This document shows, piece after piece, positions 1 to 8,200 of a DNA stretch of 43,625 nt (positions are counted from its first letter, which is position 1; every line of letters begins with the position of its first letter). The translations under genes were made by a program, and so were the position numbers. The notes under the pieces were generated by a model. It was not told where the DNA came from. It made no database searches and was given only the letters and a program-made list of their open reading frames with translations. The stretch is taken from positions 1 to 43,625 of the forward strand of contig JABGRK010000008.1 of assembly GCA_018648325.1 (NCBI GenBank), read 5' to 3'. The stretch comes from Chloroflexota bacterium (lineage in GTDB: Bacteria; Chloroflexota; Dehalococcoidia; JABGRK01).

Positions 1-18
1 CTTTTAATCAGGGTGTCC
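1..18 (+). repeat. attL core direct repeat
   Basis: CTTTTAATCAGGGTGTCC, identical to 43608-43625. It covers the tRNA-Lys anticodon loop, anticodon stem 3' strand and variable loop. I interpret it as the core of the left attachment site. Confidence 0.75.
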
Positions 19-45
19 CGGGTTCGAGACCCGGGCGGCTCACCA
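1..45 (+). tRNA. 3' half of tRNA-Lys(UUU), partial
   Basis: The sequence starts with an anticodon loop CTTTTAA (C32, U33, anticodon UUU, A37, A38). It is followed by the anticodon-stem 3' strand TCAGG, a 5-nt variable loop GTGTC, a perfect T-arm (CCGGG, loop TTCGAGA, CCCGG), the acceptor 3' strand GCGGCTC, discriminator A and an encoded CCA. All spacings match canonical tRNA numbering. The 5' half must lie left of the window. The split exactly at the anticodon loop marks the integration crossover region. Confidence 0.88.
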
Positions 46-55
46 AAGCTAAATC
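42..55 (+). repeat. 14-nt terminal repeat next to attL
   Basis: ACCAAAGCTAAATC, beginning at the tRNA 3' CCA, recurs with one mismatch as ACCGAAGCTAAATC at 43581-43594 just inside the right end. It may be sequence inherited from the tRNA 3' flank during an earlier insertion, or a second recombinase contact. The role is not established. Confidence 0.5.
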
Positions 56-84
56 TGCAAATTAATGAGCCTAGTAAATTAGAG

Positions 85-125
85 AATCAGGGTGTCATCC
101 CACTAGGTTAACCGACACCCTGATT
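85..125. repeat. Inverted pair of recombinase-arm-like 12-mers, left end
   Basis: AATCAGGGTGTC at 85-96 and its perfect inverse GACACCCTGATT at 114-125 are separated by 17 nt. The 12-mer is the same sequence as in the att core (6-17). The preceding stretch CCTAGTAAATTAGAG (70-84) resembles CCTAGTGATTTAACG (43514-43528) in front of the first right-end copy. ACTAGG (102-107) inversely matches CCTAGT (70-75). I infer accessory binding sites for the element's recombinase or its directionality factor. Confidence 0.6.
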
Positions 126-392
126 ATACCACTTTTCGGTACCATTTCCACAAAATTATGCAATCCCCAATCACTCTTCATTATGTTGATTTTGTCAACA
201 AACACATGTGTTTATCGGGTATCTCTATATCGCCATTATAACACGAGCGTATAATATACATTATACGCAAATTAAAATATAGCTTTTCCCCATATTTTTC
301 GTAGCTAAGAGCAAACTTGGTGTAAGAGGATGGATTAGTTAACAGTACGAATAATGGTGGGGGGGGGGTTACCGCCGCAGGGAGTAGGCTTG
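126..392. other. Left-end intergenic region with palindromes, no gene seen
   Basis: No convincing coding frame. It contains a short dyad GTTGA-N5-TCAAC (185-199), a 14-bp perfect palindrome AAACACATGTGTTT (200-213), the CGTATAA operator-like palindrome (248-267), the 13-mer TAGTTAACAGTAC (336-348), which is shared with the operator-like palindrome at 11671-11683, and a run of ten G (359-368). It is AT-rich and lies downstream of the minus-strand ABC operon and next to the island end. Confidence 0.5.
248..267. promoter_or_regulatory. CGTATAA-N6-TTATACG palindrome, copy 1
   Basis: CGTATAA, six bases, then TTATACG. With the flanks it forms a 9-bp-arm palindrome over 247-268. The same architecture recurs at 2744-2763, so the two copies bracket the ArsR/ABC operon. 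It looks like a dimeric regulator site, with the regulator unknown. Confidence 0.5.
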
Positions 393-1151
393 TTATATTC
401 TTCTGGGCATAGTCCTTAGATGCAGTCTCATCGCAATGAAAACAAAAGCTATAGTGAAAGCAATTAATGCCAAGATGTCAATATATATAGGCAGGTATCC
501 CTGATTCTGGAAACAATGCCTTGCAATATCAGTGAAATAGGTAAGCGGAGAAATACGGGAGATAATCCGTCCCCATGATGGCAGTTCTCCCAGCGGGATG
601 AAGATTCCGCTGATGAAAAGCAAGGGGAATTTTACCATAACAGTCAGTAGCATTACAGTACTGGGTTTATTCGTGGGAACGGAGGCTAATATCATTCCAA
701 ACGCGGAAAAGCAGAAAGCTGCCAGGATAATACCTGCTCCCAGAAGAGCCGGATATTGAATACTTGTACCGATTGCCAGGCTCACTATAATCGGAACAAT
801 AGAGATAAGTAGTCCAAAGATAAATGAAGCAAGTATATCACCAAGAATTATAGTATGCGGTGTAACGGGACAGGACATTAATCTTTCTAGAGTCTTGGAC
901 GCTGTCTCCATCGGGGTAACGGCAGGCGATATCGAAGTAGAAGTAAAGAACACTACCATACCAAGAAGTCCCGGTAACATGACATCAGCATCCATATTCC
1001 TGCCTACTACGAAGGAAAAATAGAGGAAGGCGGGGAAAAGAATACCAAATATTACCACTGGTCCCTTTAAATAGTAAATTCTTATATCCTTGCCAGCTAT
1101 CGCAAAAGCGCGCCGGGTCTGAGCGAGCAATACCGTTTTGCTAAGCGTCAT
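393..1151 (-). CDS. ABC-2 type transporter permease
   Basis: A 252-residue integral membrane protein with about six hydrophobic segments (roughly residues 30-50, 58-78, 105-128, 133-157, 166-187 and 222-243). The region around residues 185-205 (GELPSWGRIISRISPLTYF) is typical of ABC-2 permeases of the drug/antibiotic export type. It is the last gene of a four-gene minus-strand operon. Its ATG overlaps the stop of the ATPase gene by 4 bp, which implies translational coupling. The partner ATPase is adjacent, so together they should form an exporter in the cytoplasmic membrane. The substrate cannot be told from sequence. Confidence 0.9.
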   Translation of the reverse strand: MTLSKTVLLAQTRRAFAIAGKDIRIYYLKGPVVIFGILFPAFLYFSFVVGRNMDADVMLPGLLGMVVFFTSTSISPAVTPMETASKTLERLMSCPVTPHTIILGDILASFIFGLLISIVPIIVSLAIGTSIQYPALLGAGIILAAFCFSAFGMILASVPTNKPSTVMLLTVMVKFPLLFISGIFIPLGELPSWGRIISRISPLTYFTDIARHCFQNQGYLPIYIDILALIAFTIAFVFIAMRLHLRTMPRRI

Positions 1152-2083
1152 GGCTTCCCCCCTTCTGTAAGTGCAACGAAAGCATCTTCCAGTGAGGGTG
1201 CCAGTATATTTAAAGATACTATTTTCATTTGCTTGGATTTGGAGTAATCAACCAGTCGTATTGCCAGATCCGATGGGTCCGGTGTATACAGTCTGCACTT
1301 ATCTCCCAGTAGCCTCACCTCAGTTACACCGGCGATTTCTTCAAGATCTTTCGTATTTACCTTATACTGGAAACTAATTTCAATCGAATGTTTCCCGCTG
1401 ATAGCCATCCTCAGCTTCTCTGGAGTATCTATTGCCACTATCTTCCCTTTGTTTATGATGGCAACGCGACTGCACAGCTGGTTTGCCTCATCCATATCGT
1501 GGGTTGTCAGGAAAATGGTTTTGCCCCGTGCGTTGATATCCTGTAGCAGGTTTTTGATGAAACGGGCGCTCTGCACATCCAGTCCAGATGTCGGCTCATC
1601 GAGAAAGAGTATCTGAGGATCACTGATAAGCGCCATACAGAGAAGAAGACGCTGTTTCATTCCCTTGGAGTAGGTTTGAACCAGGCTGCCTTTTCTGGAT
1701 GCAAGCTCAACCTTTGCCAACAATTCGTTAGCCCTTTTGTGTGCGTCGTCTTTTGAAACACCGTAAAGTTTCGCCATCAGCATCAGGTTGTTCCAGCCGG
1801 AGAGGTCCAAGTAGGCGTTAGCCATCTCGGGTACTACCCCTGCAATCTGTTTTGCGTTTAAGCTACCTGCACTATGACCCATGATTTGAGCACTACCTTC
1901 ATCCGACCTTATCACTCCAGTGAGCATTCTCACCGTGGTTGTTTTGCCCGCGCCGTTGGGCCCCAAAAAACCGAAAATCGCGCCAGTTTCCACCCGGAAG
2001 TCGATATGGTCTACTGCAAGAAGCTCTCCGTAGTTCTTGGTAAGCTGTGAAACCTCGATTGCCGGATTGTAGTTTGTTTCCAT
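1148..2083 (-). CDS. ABC transporter ATP-binding protein (ABC-2/drug-exporter type)
   Basis: A 311-residue nucleotide-binding subunit. It has Walker A GPNGAGKTT (about residue 42), signature YSKGMKQR (about 138), Walker B ILFLDEPTSGLD (about 158) and the switch His in FLTTHDMDEA (about 193). The last 90 residues form the C-terminal extension common in DrrA/CcmA-like ATPases. It powers the permease encoded immediately downstream (4-bp overlap). The gene lies 16 bp after a small Cys-rich gene, within an operon headed by an ArsR-type repressor. That suggests export in response to a metal or toxicant, by inference. Confidence 0.92.
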   Translation of the reverse strand: METNYNPAIEVSQLTKNYGELLAVDHIDFRVETGAIFGFLGPNGAGKTTTVRMLTGVIRSDEGSAQIMGHSAGSLNAKQIAGVVPEMANAYLDLSGWNNLMLMAKLYGVSKDDAHKRANELLAKVELASRKGSLVQTYSKGMKQRLLLCMALISDPQILFLDEPTSGLDVQSARFIKNLLQDINARGKTIFLTTHDMDEANQLCSRVAIINKGKIVAIDTPEKLRMAISGKHSIEISFQYKVNTKDLEEIAGVTEVRLLGDKCRLYTPDPSDLAIRLVDYSKSKQMKIVSLNILAPSLEDAFVALTEGGKP

Positions 2084-2099
2084 CTGGTTATCTTTTCCT

Positions 2100-2303
2100 T
2101 TAGTTCTTGAGTTGGGCGATTAGATTTTTCACCTCTATAACCTCGGTATGAAGGTCGCTCAGGTACTCTTCGAGTTGCTCCTTGGTTTCTTCTCCTGTAA
2201 AGGAGCGCCCGAACTCCTTGTTGGATGTGTGGCAGAAACCGGGCGGATGCTGAGCAGTATCACGCATCAATTGATGGCAATTGCATTCCGTTTGTTGGCA
2301 CAT
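2100..2303 (-). CDS. Small Cys/His-rich protein with C-terminal coiled coil
   Basis: A 67-residue protein. The N-terminus MCQQTECNCHQ carries three Cys and a His within 10 residues, followed by another Cys/His pair (FCHTS, about residue 24). The second half (EETKEQLEEYLSDLHTEVIE) is a heptad-like helix. The start is supported by GGAG eight bases before ATG. It sits between arsR and the ABC ATPase on the same strand with short gaps. The family is not recognised. The Cys/His cluster suggests metal binding, possibly sensing or chaperoning a metal for the exporter. That function is a guess. Confidence 0.7.
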   Translation of the reverse strand: MCQQTECNCHQLMRDTAQHPPGFCHTSNKEFGRSFTGEETKEQLEEYLSDLHTEVIEVKNLIAQLKN

Positions 2304-2328
2304 ATCCTTTTCTCCTTTGTTGAATCAT

Positions 2329-2652
2329 TCAGTCGGAATCGTTTTGAGATATTTCATCTGTGTTGAGTGCCGCAGTCAGCAGGTCGTGAGAGCGCTTGAT
2401 AGTGTTCTGGTTAACGAAATAGTGAATGTGGTACCCCAGTCTTTTGCCTTTGACCAGACCGACTGATTTGAGTACACGCATGTGCTGAGATATTGCCGAT
2501 TGGGTTACACCCAAAAGCCCCGATAGGGCGTTGACGCACAAAGCATGTGGTTGCTGCTGCTGGTAGAGCAGTTTGAGCAGTTTGAGTCGCGTTGGGTCTG
2601 ATAGTACGCCGAAAAGTGTTGCCTGTTCCTCGGTGTTGTCGTTTTCTACCAT
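2329..2652 (-). CDS. ArsR-family winged-helix transcriptional regulator
   Basis: A 107-residue protein with the classic ArsR layout: LFGVLSDPTRLKLLKLL (about residues 13-29), recognition helix region VTQSAISQHMRVLKSVGLV (about 49-67), and wing GKRLGYHIHYFVN. The Cys in ALCVNALSG (about 38) occupies the region where ArsR/SmtB proteins often place a metal-binding thiol. The start has GGAGGG just upstream. As first gene of the minus-strand operon it probably autoregulates and controls the exporter genes. A dyad overlapping its promoter supports this. The ligand is unknown. Confidence 0.88.
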   Translation of the reverse strand: MVENDNTEEQATLFGVLSDPTRLKLLKLLYQQQQPHALCVNALSGLLGVTQSAISQHMRVLKSVGLVKGKRLGYHIHYFVNQNTIKRSHDLLTAALNTDEISQNDSD

Positions 2653-2680
2653 CTCGCCCTCCGTATAACATCTTAAGTAT

Positions 2681-2727
2681 ATTAGCGATTACTTATATAC
2701 TTAATCATATAGCTAATGGTTTGTCAA
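2681..2727 (-). promoter_or_regulatory. arsR promoter with operator-like dyad
   Basis: On the minus strand TTGACA (2727-2722) lies upstream of an AT-rich stretch with candidate -10 hexamers around 2698-2704. ATTAGC (2681-2686) and GCTAAT (2712-2717) form a dyad spanning the promoter, in the size range bound by ArsR dimers. A CGTATAA half-site lies at 2662-2668. Confidence 0.45.
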
Positions 2728-2743
2728 GGGGGAACTAAATTGG

Positions 2744-2763
2744 CGTATAACGTCTATTATACG
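2744..2763. promoter_or_regulatory. CGTATAA-N6-TTATACG palindrome, copy 2
   Basis: Same arms and same 6-bp spacer as copy 1 at 248-267. It lies about 90 bp upstream of the arsR start. Two matching palindromes on either side of one operon suggest a common regulator or boundary function. Confidence 0.5.
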
Positions 2764-2819
2764 TGAGGTTTATTAGAGTGGTTTGTCAATATAGCCATAA
2801 TGTCAAATAAGTTGAGGTA

Positions 2820-2880
2820 ATAAGGAAGTTACATACACATAGTCATCCCGATAACCTTGCCTGTGATCGTATAGTGCTGG
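2820..2880 (+). repeat. Dispersed promoter repeat, alternative core, orphan copy
   Basis: AAGTTACATACACATAGTC and CATCCCGATAACCTTGCC match the reverse complement of the sequences at 33545-33582 and 39955-39990. The -35-like TTGCCT is followed after only 7 nt by TATAGT, so the promoter is probably collapsed. No plus-strand gene follows; the next gene is the 3' end of the PiT gene. Confidence 0.6.
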
Positions 2881-2934
2881 CAATACTAACATAATAAGCG
2901 GACTAAACACTGGAGGCGGTAAGTCAAGTTTGTA

Positions 2935-3924
2935 TTAGAGTGTTAGCAGTTTAGTAATCCCATAGCCCAACAAACCGCATATGGGGAAGGTAAGCACCCA
3001 TGCAAAAACGATGCTTCTAGCCACACCCCAGCGCACCGCGGAAAGCCTAGTGGTGGCACCCACACCTATCACAGAGGCAACCGCGCAGTGTGTGGTGCTG
3101 ACTGGTATACCGATTTGGGAAGCAACCTCAATAACTGCGGCCGATGCGCCGTCTGAGGTGAAGCCCTGAATAGGTTTCAATGCTGTAACTTTAAATCCAA
3201 GTGTCTTGATTACACGCCAGCCGCCGGTGGCAGTACCCAAAGAAATCGACAATGCGGAAATAATCTTTATCCATATCGGAATGCTATCCCAGATACCTGG
3301 ATCACCCTGAAACAGTACCCAGCCCATGGTCATAAGCGCAATAGGCATCTGGCCATCATTTTTACCGTGGGCGTAGGCTAAAAACCCTGTGGTTACCCAT
3401 TGCCCCTTGCGGAAAAGCATGTTGACATACCCGGGTTTGAACTTATGGAATACCCAGAGCAAGATTACCATTACTGCAAAAGCACCGATAAAACCCAGTG
3501 TAGGTGCGGCAATAACGGCTATAAGCGTTCTACTGAATTTACCCCAGCCGATGTCGCTTGTACCAACGGCAGCTAGCCCCGCTCCCACCAGCCCAGATAC
3601 AAGGGAGTGACTGACGCTGATGGGTAGCCCTCTGTAAGAGGCGAGCATAGTCCATGCCACAGCGGCGATAATGGCACCGATAACAATCTCATTGGTGAGG
3701 AGTCCTGGCCCTATGATGCCTTTGCCGATTGTTTTGGCAACGGCTGTTCCGGTTAAGGCCCCGGCAAGGTTACATACGCCTGCGAGCATAAGGGCGTGTC
3801 TGGGGCGTATGGCGCGGCTGCCGATGGAGGCGGCAACAGCATTAGCTGCATCGTTGAAACCATTAGAAAAACCAAAAGCTATGGCAGTTGCAAAGATTAT
3901 TACTACTACAGCTATATCAGACAT
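2935..3924 (-). CDS. Inorganic phosphate transporter, PiT family
   Basis: A 329-residue membrane protein with about ten hydrophobic helices. It contains both PiT signature repeats: GFSNGFNDAANAVA (about residues 18-31) near the N-terminus and AYAHGKNDGQMPIALM (about 183-198) in the second half. These repeats carry the paired Asn-Asp residues expected for phosphate binding. It is a low-affinity phosphate symporter in the cytoplasmic membrane. The usual DUF47/PhoU-like partner gene is not next to it. A six-unit PhoP-type box upstream indicates phosphate-starvation control. Confidence 0.93.
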   Translation of the reverse strand: MSDIAVVVIIFATAIAFGFSNGFNDAANAVAASIGSRAIRPRHALMLAGVCNLAGALTGTAVAKTIGKGIIGPGLLTNEIVIGAIIAAVAWTMLASYRGLPISVSHSLVSGLVGAGLAAVGTSDIGWGKFSRTLIAVIAAPTLGFIGAFAVMVILLWVFHKFKPGYVNMLFRKGQWVTTGFLAYAHGKNDGQMPIALMTMGWVLFQGDPGIWDSIPIWIKIISALSISLGTATGGWRVIKTLGFKVTALKPIQGFTSDGASAAVIEVASQIGIPVSTTHCAVASVIGVGATTRLSAVRWGVARSIVFAWVLTFPICGLLGYGITKLLTL

Positions 3925-4007
3925 ACTTTAAGACTATACCCTCCAGCGCGTTAGCCACGTCATCACCTCTATCGGTGGTGACCTCAAGTATCACGCTAGC
4001 ACTACAT

Positions 4008-4067
4008 TGTTAAGACATCATTAAGACGTCATTAAGGCTTGTTAAGATTCTATTAAGATATTGTTAA
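4008..4067 (-). promoter_or_regulatory. Pho box: six TTAACA-like hexamers, about 11-bp period
   Basis: Read on the minus strand toward the PiT gene, hexamers TTAACA, TTAATA, TTAACA, TTAATG, TTAATG, TTAACA lie at 4067, 4056, 4045, 4035, 4024 and 4013. Steps are 11, 11, 10, 11 and 11 bp. This matches the direct-repeat PhoP box known from Gram-positive bacteria (TTAACA with 5-nt spacers). A TGATAC -10 candidate lies about 15 nt further on. It probably binds a PhoP/PhoB-type response regulator encoded elsewhere. Confidence 0.7.
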
Positions 4068-4109
4068 ATAACTTGGCAAAGGAATAGTCAAATTTTTGTT
4101 ATATTTTAC

Positions 4110-4200
4110 AACTTAACGTACGTTCGAAATGGTATGGCCCAATCGTACGCATGAAAAACAAACATCCCTATGTTCGTCCAGTGGTGGTATACCACTGGAC
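4110..4200 (+). repeat. Dispersed promoter repeat, copy with diverged 3' part
   Basis: AACTTAACGTACGTTCGAAA followed by TGGTATGGCCCAATCGTACG (up to about 4150) is the full core first half. The second half is degraded (AACATCCCTATG). The gene-proximal end has CCAGTGGTGGTATAC, which resembles the promoter end of other copies but lacks a good TATAAT. It lies upstream of the doubtful ORF at 4278. Confidence 0.7.
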
Positions 4201-4277
4201 CGAGTGAATAAAATGGTATTAAATCATCATATAAACTCTTGTTTTTCGAGACTGAAGTACTATATGATTATAGTGAT

Positions 4278-4526
4278 ATGATTGATGAAGAATCCCTGAG
4301 ACAACGATGGGAAAGCCTTAAGGACAAAATACAATGTTTACACGGTTTCGATTGTTGTCAATCAGGTGTCGAAAACCTCAGTAAAACAAAGAATATTGGT
4401 CTGGGATCAATGCTTGATTGTTCAAATTCGCACCACGCAAATTGTAGTCTATGTGAATCTATTTCAGATTTACACCATTGTCGATGCCCTATTCGAACGT
4501 TCCTAGTAGGTAATCTAAACCTCTAG
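4278..4526 (+). CDS. Doubtful Cys-rich ORF
   Basis: An 82-codon frame from ATG 4278; an in-frame TTG at 4239 would add 13 codons. Neither start has a clear ribosome-binding site. The product has a helical N-terminus (DEESLRQRWESLKDKI) and then several Cys and His (FDCCQSG, DCSNSHHANCSLC, HHCRC), which could form a zinc or Fe-S site. No family is recognised. Support comes only from its position downstream of a repeat copy and the Cys pattern. It may be a non-coding remnant. Confidence 0.35.
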   Translation: MIDEESLRQRWESLKDKIQCLHGFDCCQSGVENLSKTKNIGLGSMLDCSNSHHANCSLCESISDLHHCRCPIRTFLVGNLNL

Positions 4527-4534
4527 CTTTACCC

Positions 4535-4573
4535 CAACGTACGCATGAGTTGCGGAACATCCCGATGTTGTTT
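4535..4573 (+). repeat. Dispersed promoter repeat, internal fragment
   Basis: AACGTACGCATGAGTTGCGG then AACATCCCGATGTTG matches the second half of the core. The first half and the promoter end are missing. It lies at the 3' end of the minus-strand NifX-like gene, with no plus-strand gene following. Confidence 0.7.
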
Positions 4574-4935
4574 TAGTGGTTATGATCGCAAATCGTATCG
4601 CCGTGGTCACAGATATTGACACCGTTTTCAAGAGTATGGTTAGCGTGAGCTACTACTGCTTTTTCGGGATCTAGCTCGGTTACTCCAAGTACCACTTCAA
4701 TATTACTTTGCTGGAATGCCATACGTGGCCCCATCCCCATACCTCCAGCCAGGACCACGCCCACGCCACGTTGGGCCAATTCTCCAGGTAAGGTGCCACA
4801 GCTGTGCGGCGTTACTTTAATAGTCTCTTTCTTCGTTACTCCTCCGTCCTGACCGACGTCCAACAGCATGAACTCGTCAGCTTGGCCAAAATGTGACATT
4901 AATCGGCTGCTACTAACTGGCATAGCATATTTCAT
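4573..4935 (-). CDS. NifX/dinitrogenase FeMo-cofactor-like (orange-protein type) protein
   Basis: A 120-residue single-domain protein of the DiNase_FeMo-co family. It opens MKYAMPVSSSRLMSHFGQAD, which carries the HFG motif, and has GVVLAGGMGMGPR (about residues 58-72). The tail ends in a Cys/His-rich stretch, CDHGDTICDHNH. Relatives bind Fe-S or Mo-containing clusters during transport or assembly. It is a close paralogue of the protein encoded at 18709-19068, sharing the start MKYA, the DPEKAV motif and the CDHG tail, but it stands alone, far from that cluster. AGGAGG-like sequence precedes the ATG. Confidence 0.85.
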   Translation of the reverse strand: MKYAMPVSSSRLMSHFGQADEFMLLDVGQDGGVTKKETIKVTPHSCGTLPGELAQRGVGVVLAGGMGMGPRMAFQQSNIEVVLGVTELDPEKAVVAHANHTLENGVNICDHGDTICDHNH

Positions 4936-5030
4936 TAAGTCTTCCTCCTATATCCTTTCTAGCACCATGGGCATAAGTTTATTATGCAGAAATCTATAGG
5001 CTAGCGTCAAGTATAAAGGGACCTTTTTAC

Positions 5031-5140
5031 ATCTTAACGTACACTCGAAAAGGTACCGCCCAATCGTACGCATGGCTGTATAATGATCCCGATGATCTTG
5101 CCTAATTTCTCCTTGCCAACTCTACCTGTGGTGGTATAAT
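5031..5140 (+). repeat. Dispersed promoter repeat, complete copy upstream of the helicase
   Basis: The core runs from ATCTTAACGTACACTCGAAA through GGTACCGCCCAATCGTACGC to GATCCCGATGATCTTGCC. A second TTGCCA (5113-5118) is followed after 16 bp by TATAAT (5135-5140). The promoter faces the helicase gene, with the predicted transcription start near 5147. It is the mirror orientation of the minus-strand copies, each of which also faces its gene. Confidence 0.85.
5113..5140 (+). promoter_or_regulatory. Helicase promoter inside the repeat
   Basis: TTGCCA-N16-TATAAT, preceded by CTCC and followed by G. The resulting leader is about 57 nt and ends with AAAGG seven bases before the ATG at 5204. Confidence 0.75.
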
Positions 5141-5203
5141 GCGGGCACAAAGCAGAGTTGAAGGAACACAGAAGCTGGGACAATCCTCTCTTGAAAGGCA
5201 TTT

Positions 5204-8200
5204 ATGAACGACCAACTACATGACGAGGGTCAGGATAACTCCCTAATGGCTCGTGTTTGTCAGTACTATCTCGATTGTATTAAACAGGACGCTGATGTTG
5301 GTATCAGTGTGTATGCTACAAACAAATATTCGCTTGACTATTGCTCCCTTGATAGCTTACCCCTCATTGATGACAACGAGGCCACCCTTTTTCAGGATGA
5401 AGCAGCACGTGCTCTACTAACTAGACTCTTAAAAGATCGTAATAAGCTTAAATTATATTTGGGATATCCAACCCGTTTGAAAGCCATTCAATCTAAAAAG
5501 GGAGAGACATTTTTCAAGGTAGAACCAGTTCTACTGTTCCCTTTGGAGTTAGATGCAACTGATCATAATGCCTCACCTACGATAGACTCTGATATACCAC
5601 AGTTGAATTTTGAGGTTCTGCGTTCGCTCATTACCATTGGCAGTGGTAATTTCATTGACGAGGCGATTCAACTATCGGAGGAATTAGGGTTTAATAATCA
5701 GGAATTAGAACTTCCTGGGATAGATGAGATATGCTCTAAGTTAAAATCGGTGCGTTCGCATTGGGATTGGCGTGAAGAGATTGATCCTCATAACCTCTCT
5801 TCTGATATACCTCTATCTAGACTCAACAAACAGGGCATCTATAATCGTGCCGTTCTTGTACTCGTCGAAGGATTTCGGTATACACAGGGTCTTGAAACCG
5901 AATTAACTGAACTGTCCAAGGTAAATGAAAACAATTATAAGGATACCTCTCTTGGATTCTGGCTGAGTGAGGAACAAAGTCATGAAGAGACATTGGATCA
6001 ACAGCCGTTACTCGAAGTCCTACCGCTGAATAATGAACAGCGCCAAGCAGTTACTCAAGGGTTAACTTCTCGTCTAACCGTAATCACCGGGCCACCGGGT
6101 ACAGGGAAATCACAGGTTGTCACCTCACTACTGGCGAATGCAGCGTGGCGCGGCATGAAAGTGCTATTTGCCAGTAAGAACAACAAGGCTGTTGATGTTG
6201 TCGAAACTAGAGTAAACGCATTAGGCCCGCGCCCGATTCTGGTTCGTGTAGGGGCTAATAAATACCAAGAGGAGTTCTCCAAATATCTGATCTCATTGTT
6301 AGCTGCGACCACCACAGATGAGGATCAAGCCAATTATGATGACCAAATGAACAAGCACCTTATTCTACGAAAACGCTTTGAAAGTATTGATGCAGCGGTA
6401 GAACAGGTGATGGAGCTACGCAATAAGGTCGATCAGGCGGAACAGCAAGTTGAGCACGTCCGAACCGATATCGGTGACGATTTATTTCAGCAGTGGAGAT
6501 ATCTAGATATCCGAGATATCGCACCTGCCTTGATTACCTATCGTAAAGAGGTAAATAAGCTGAATCCAAAGAATAGGTCACTTTTTACCCGTCTATTTTG
6601 GGGGATGATAAAATCCAAGCACTACTTAAAACTCTGCGCTATAGCCAAAGAGAGCATTCCTCATCTTTCTGCCCTTGGTATTGATGCTCCTACCGCCGAA
6701 CCTAGCGACGAAACAATAAAGGAGTGGCTGCAATTTGGCGAGAGGCTATCAAATAGGATCGAATATTTAGGAGCAGTAAAAGACTATTTCATCCTCTATA
6801 ACAGGCTACAATTTTCGGATTCTTTGGAAGAGCTCAGTCGCAAGCGAAGCGAATTATTGAACGATCTGGCTGATTCCTCTGAGAAGCTATGGCGCTACTG
6901 GCTACTGTTGCAACCAAGCCGCTTAACCTCTGCTGATCGTAAGCTGCTCAGCGAATATAGTGCACTTGTTCAGGTCATGTTGTCCAGTTCTGAGAAGAAC
7001 AATATCGCAGATCGACAAGTACGGCAAAGGTATAACAGTTTGAGGCCGCGGATCGCACATATCTTGTCGTGTTGGGCGGTTACATCGTTGTCTGCCCGGG
7101 GACGCATCCCTTTTGAACCCAATTTCTTTGACTTGGTTGTTATTGATGAGGCCAGTCAGTGTGATATTGCCTCTGCACTTCCTCTTCTATATCGCGCAAA
7201 AAGCGCAGTGATAATTGGTGACCCCAAACAATTAAAACATATAAGTAGTATTGCGCAGAAGCAGGATTTCTTGTTATTAACTAAGCATAATATGTCCGAC
7301 GGTTACGCCAGTTGGCTCTACTCGGTACAATCCCTCTTTGATTTGGCCAGTAGTCTATGTGAAAGGCAAAACATTATTCTACTTAGAGATCATCACCGCT
7401 CGCATAAAGATATAATTGGCTTTTCAAATGAATTCTTCTATGAAGGGAGATTAAGGGTAGCCACGAATTACAACAAACTAAAACCAATGCCACGCAATGA
7501 GCCAATTGTGCGATGGTGTGACGTCAAAGGCAAAGTAGAACGTCCCTTCGGGCAAGGGGCACTAAATCTGCTTGAAGCCAGAAGCGTTGTTAGAGAAATT
7601 GAGCGACTGGTACTTGAGCAAGAGTATCAAGGATCTATAGGGGTAGTTAGTCCTTTTAGGGCACAGGCCAACAAAATACGCGAACTTGTGGAACAGAACA
7701 AAGTATTAGCACGCAGGTTGGATGATATAGAGTTTCTAGCCGATACGGTACACAGGTTTCAAGGTGATGAACGCGATTTAATGATCTTTTCTCCGGTGGT
7801 TTCCGTTGGACTGGACGATAAGCAGCGATGGTTTCTACAGAATAATTTCAATCTTTTTAATGTGGCCATTACCCGGGCCAGATCGGCACTGGTGGTGGTG
7901 GGTGATCAAAGCGCGGCTTCTAATTCAGGAATTGATTACTTGGAGAAGTTTGCTGAGTATATAGACAAATTGGGTGATACTAATGTTTCTGATATTGAGG
8001 AACACGTGGATCACGGTCCTGAGTATCCCAAGGTATCGGCTCAAGCTACTGTTTCAGATTGGGAAAAAGTTTTTTATCGAGCTCTATATCGAGCGGGAGT
8101 TAGGTCTACTCCGCAATTTGGAGTTGACCAATATCATCTAGATCTCGCCGTTTTCTCCGATTCAAGGAAACTAGATGTTGAGATAGATGGGGAACGCTAT

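Noticed and set aside
1-18. The identical 18-bp ends as a circular-contig assembly overlap
   Set aside because: Possible in principle, but the repeat begins exactly at a tRNA anticodon loop and an integrase lies beside it, so an attachment-site repeat explains it better. A read-level check would decide.
123-150. Minus-strand TATAAT at 128-123 facing the tRNA end
   Set aside because: The motif resembles the -10 of the dispersed repeat (GTGGTATAAT), but no matching -35 or core is present and no gene lies on that side within the window.
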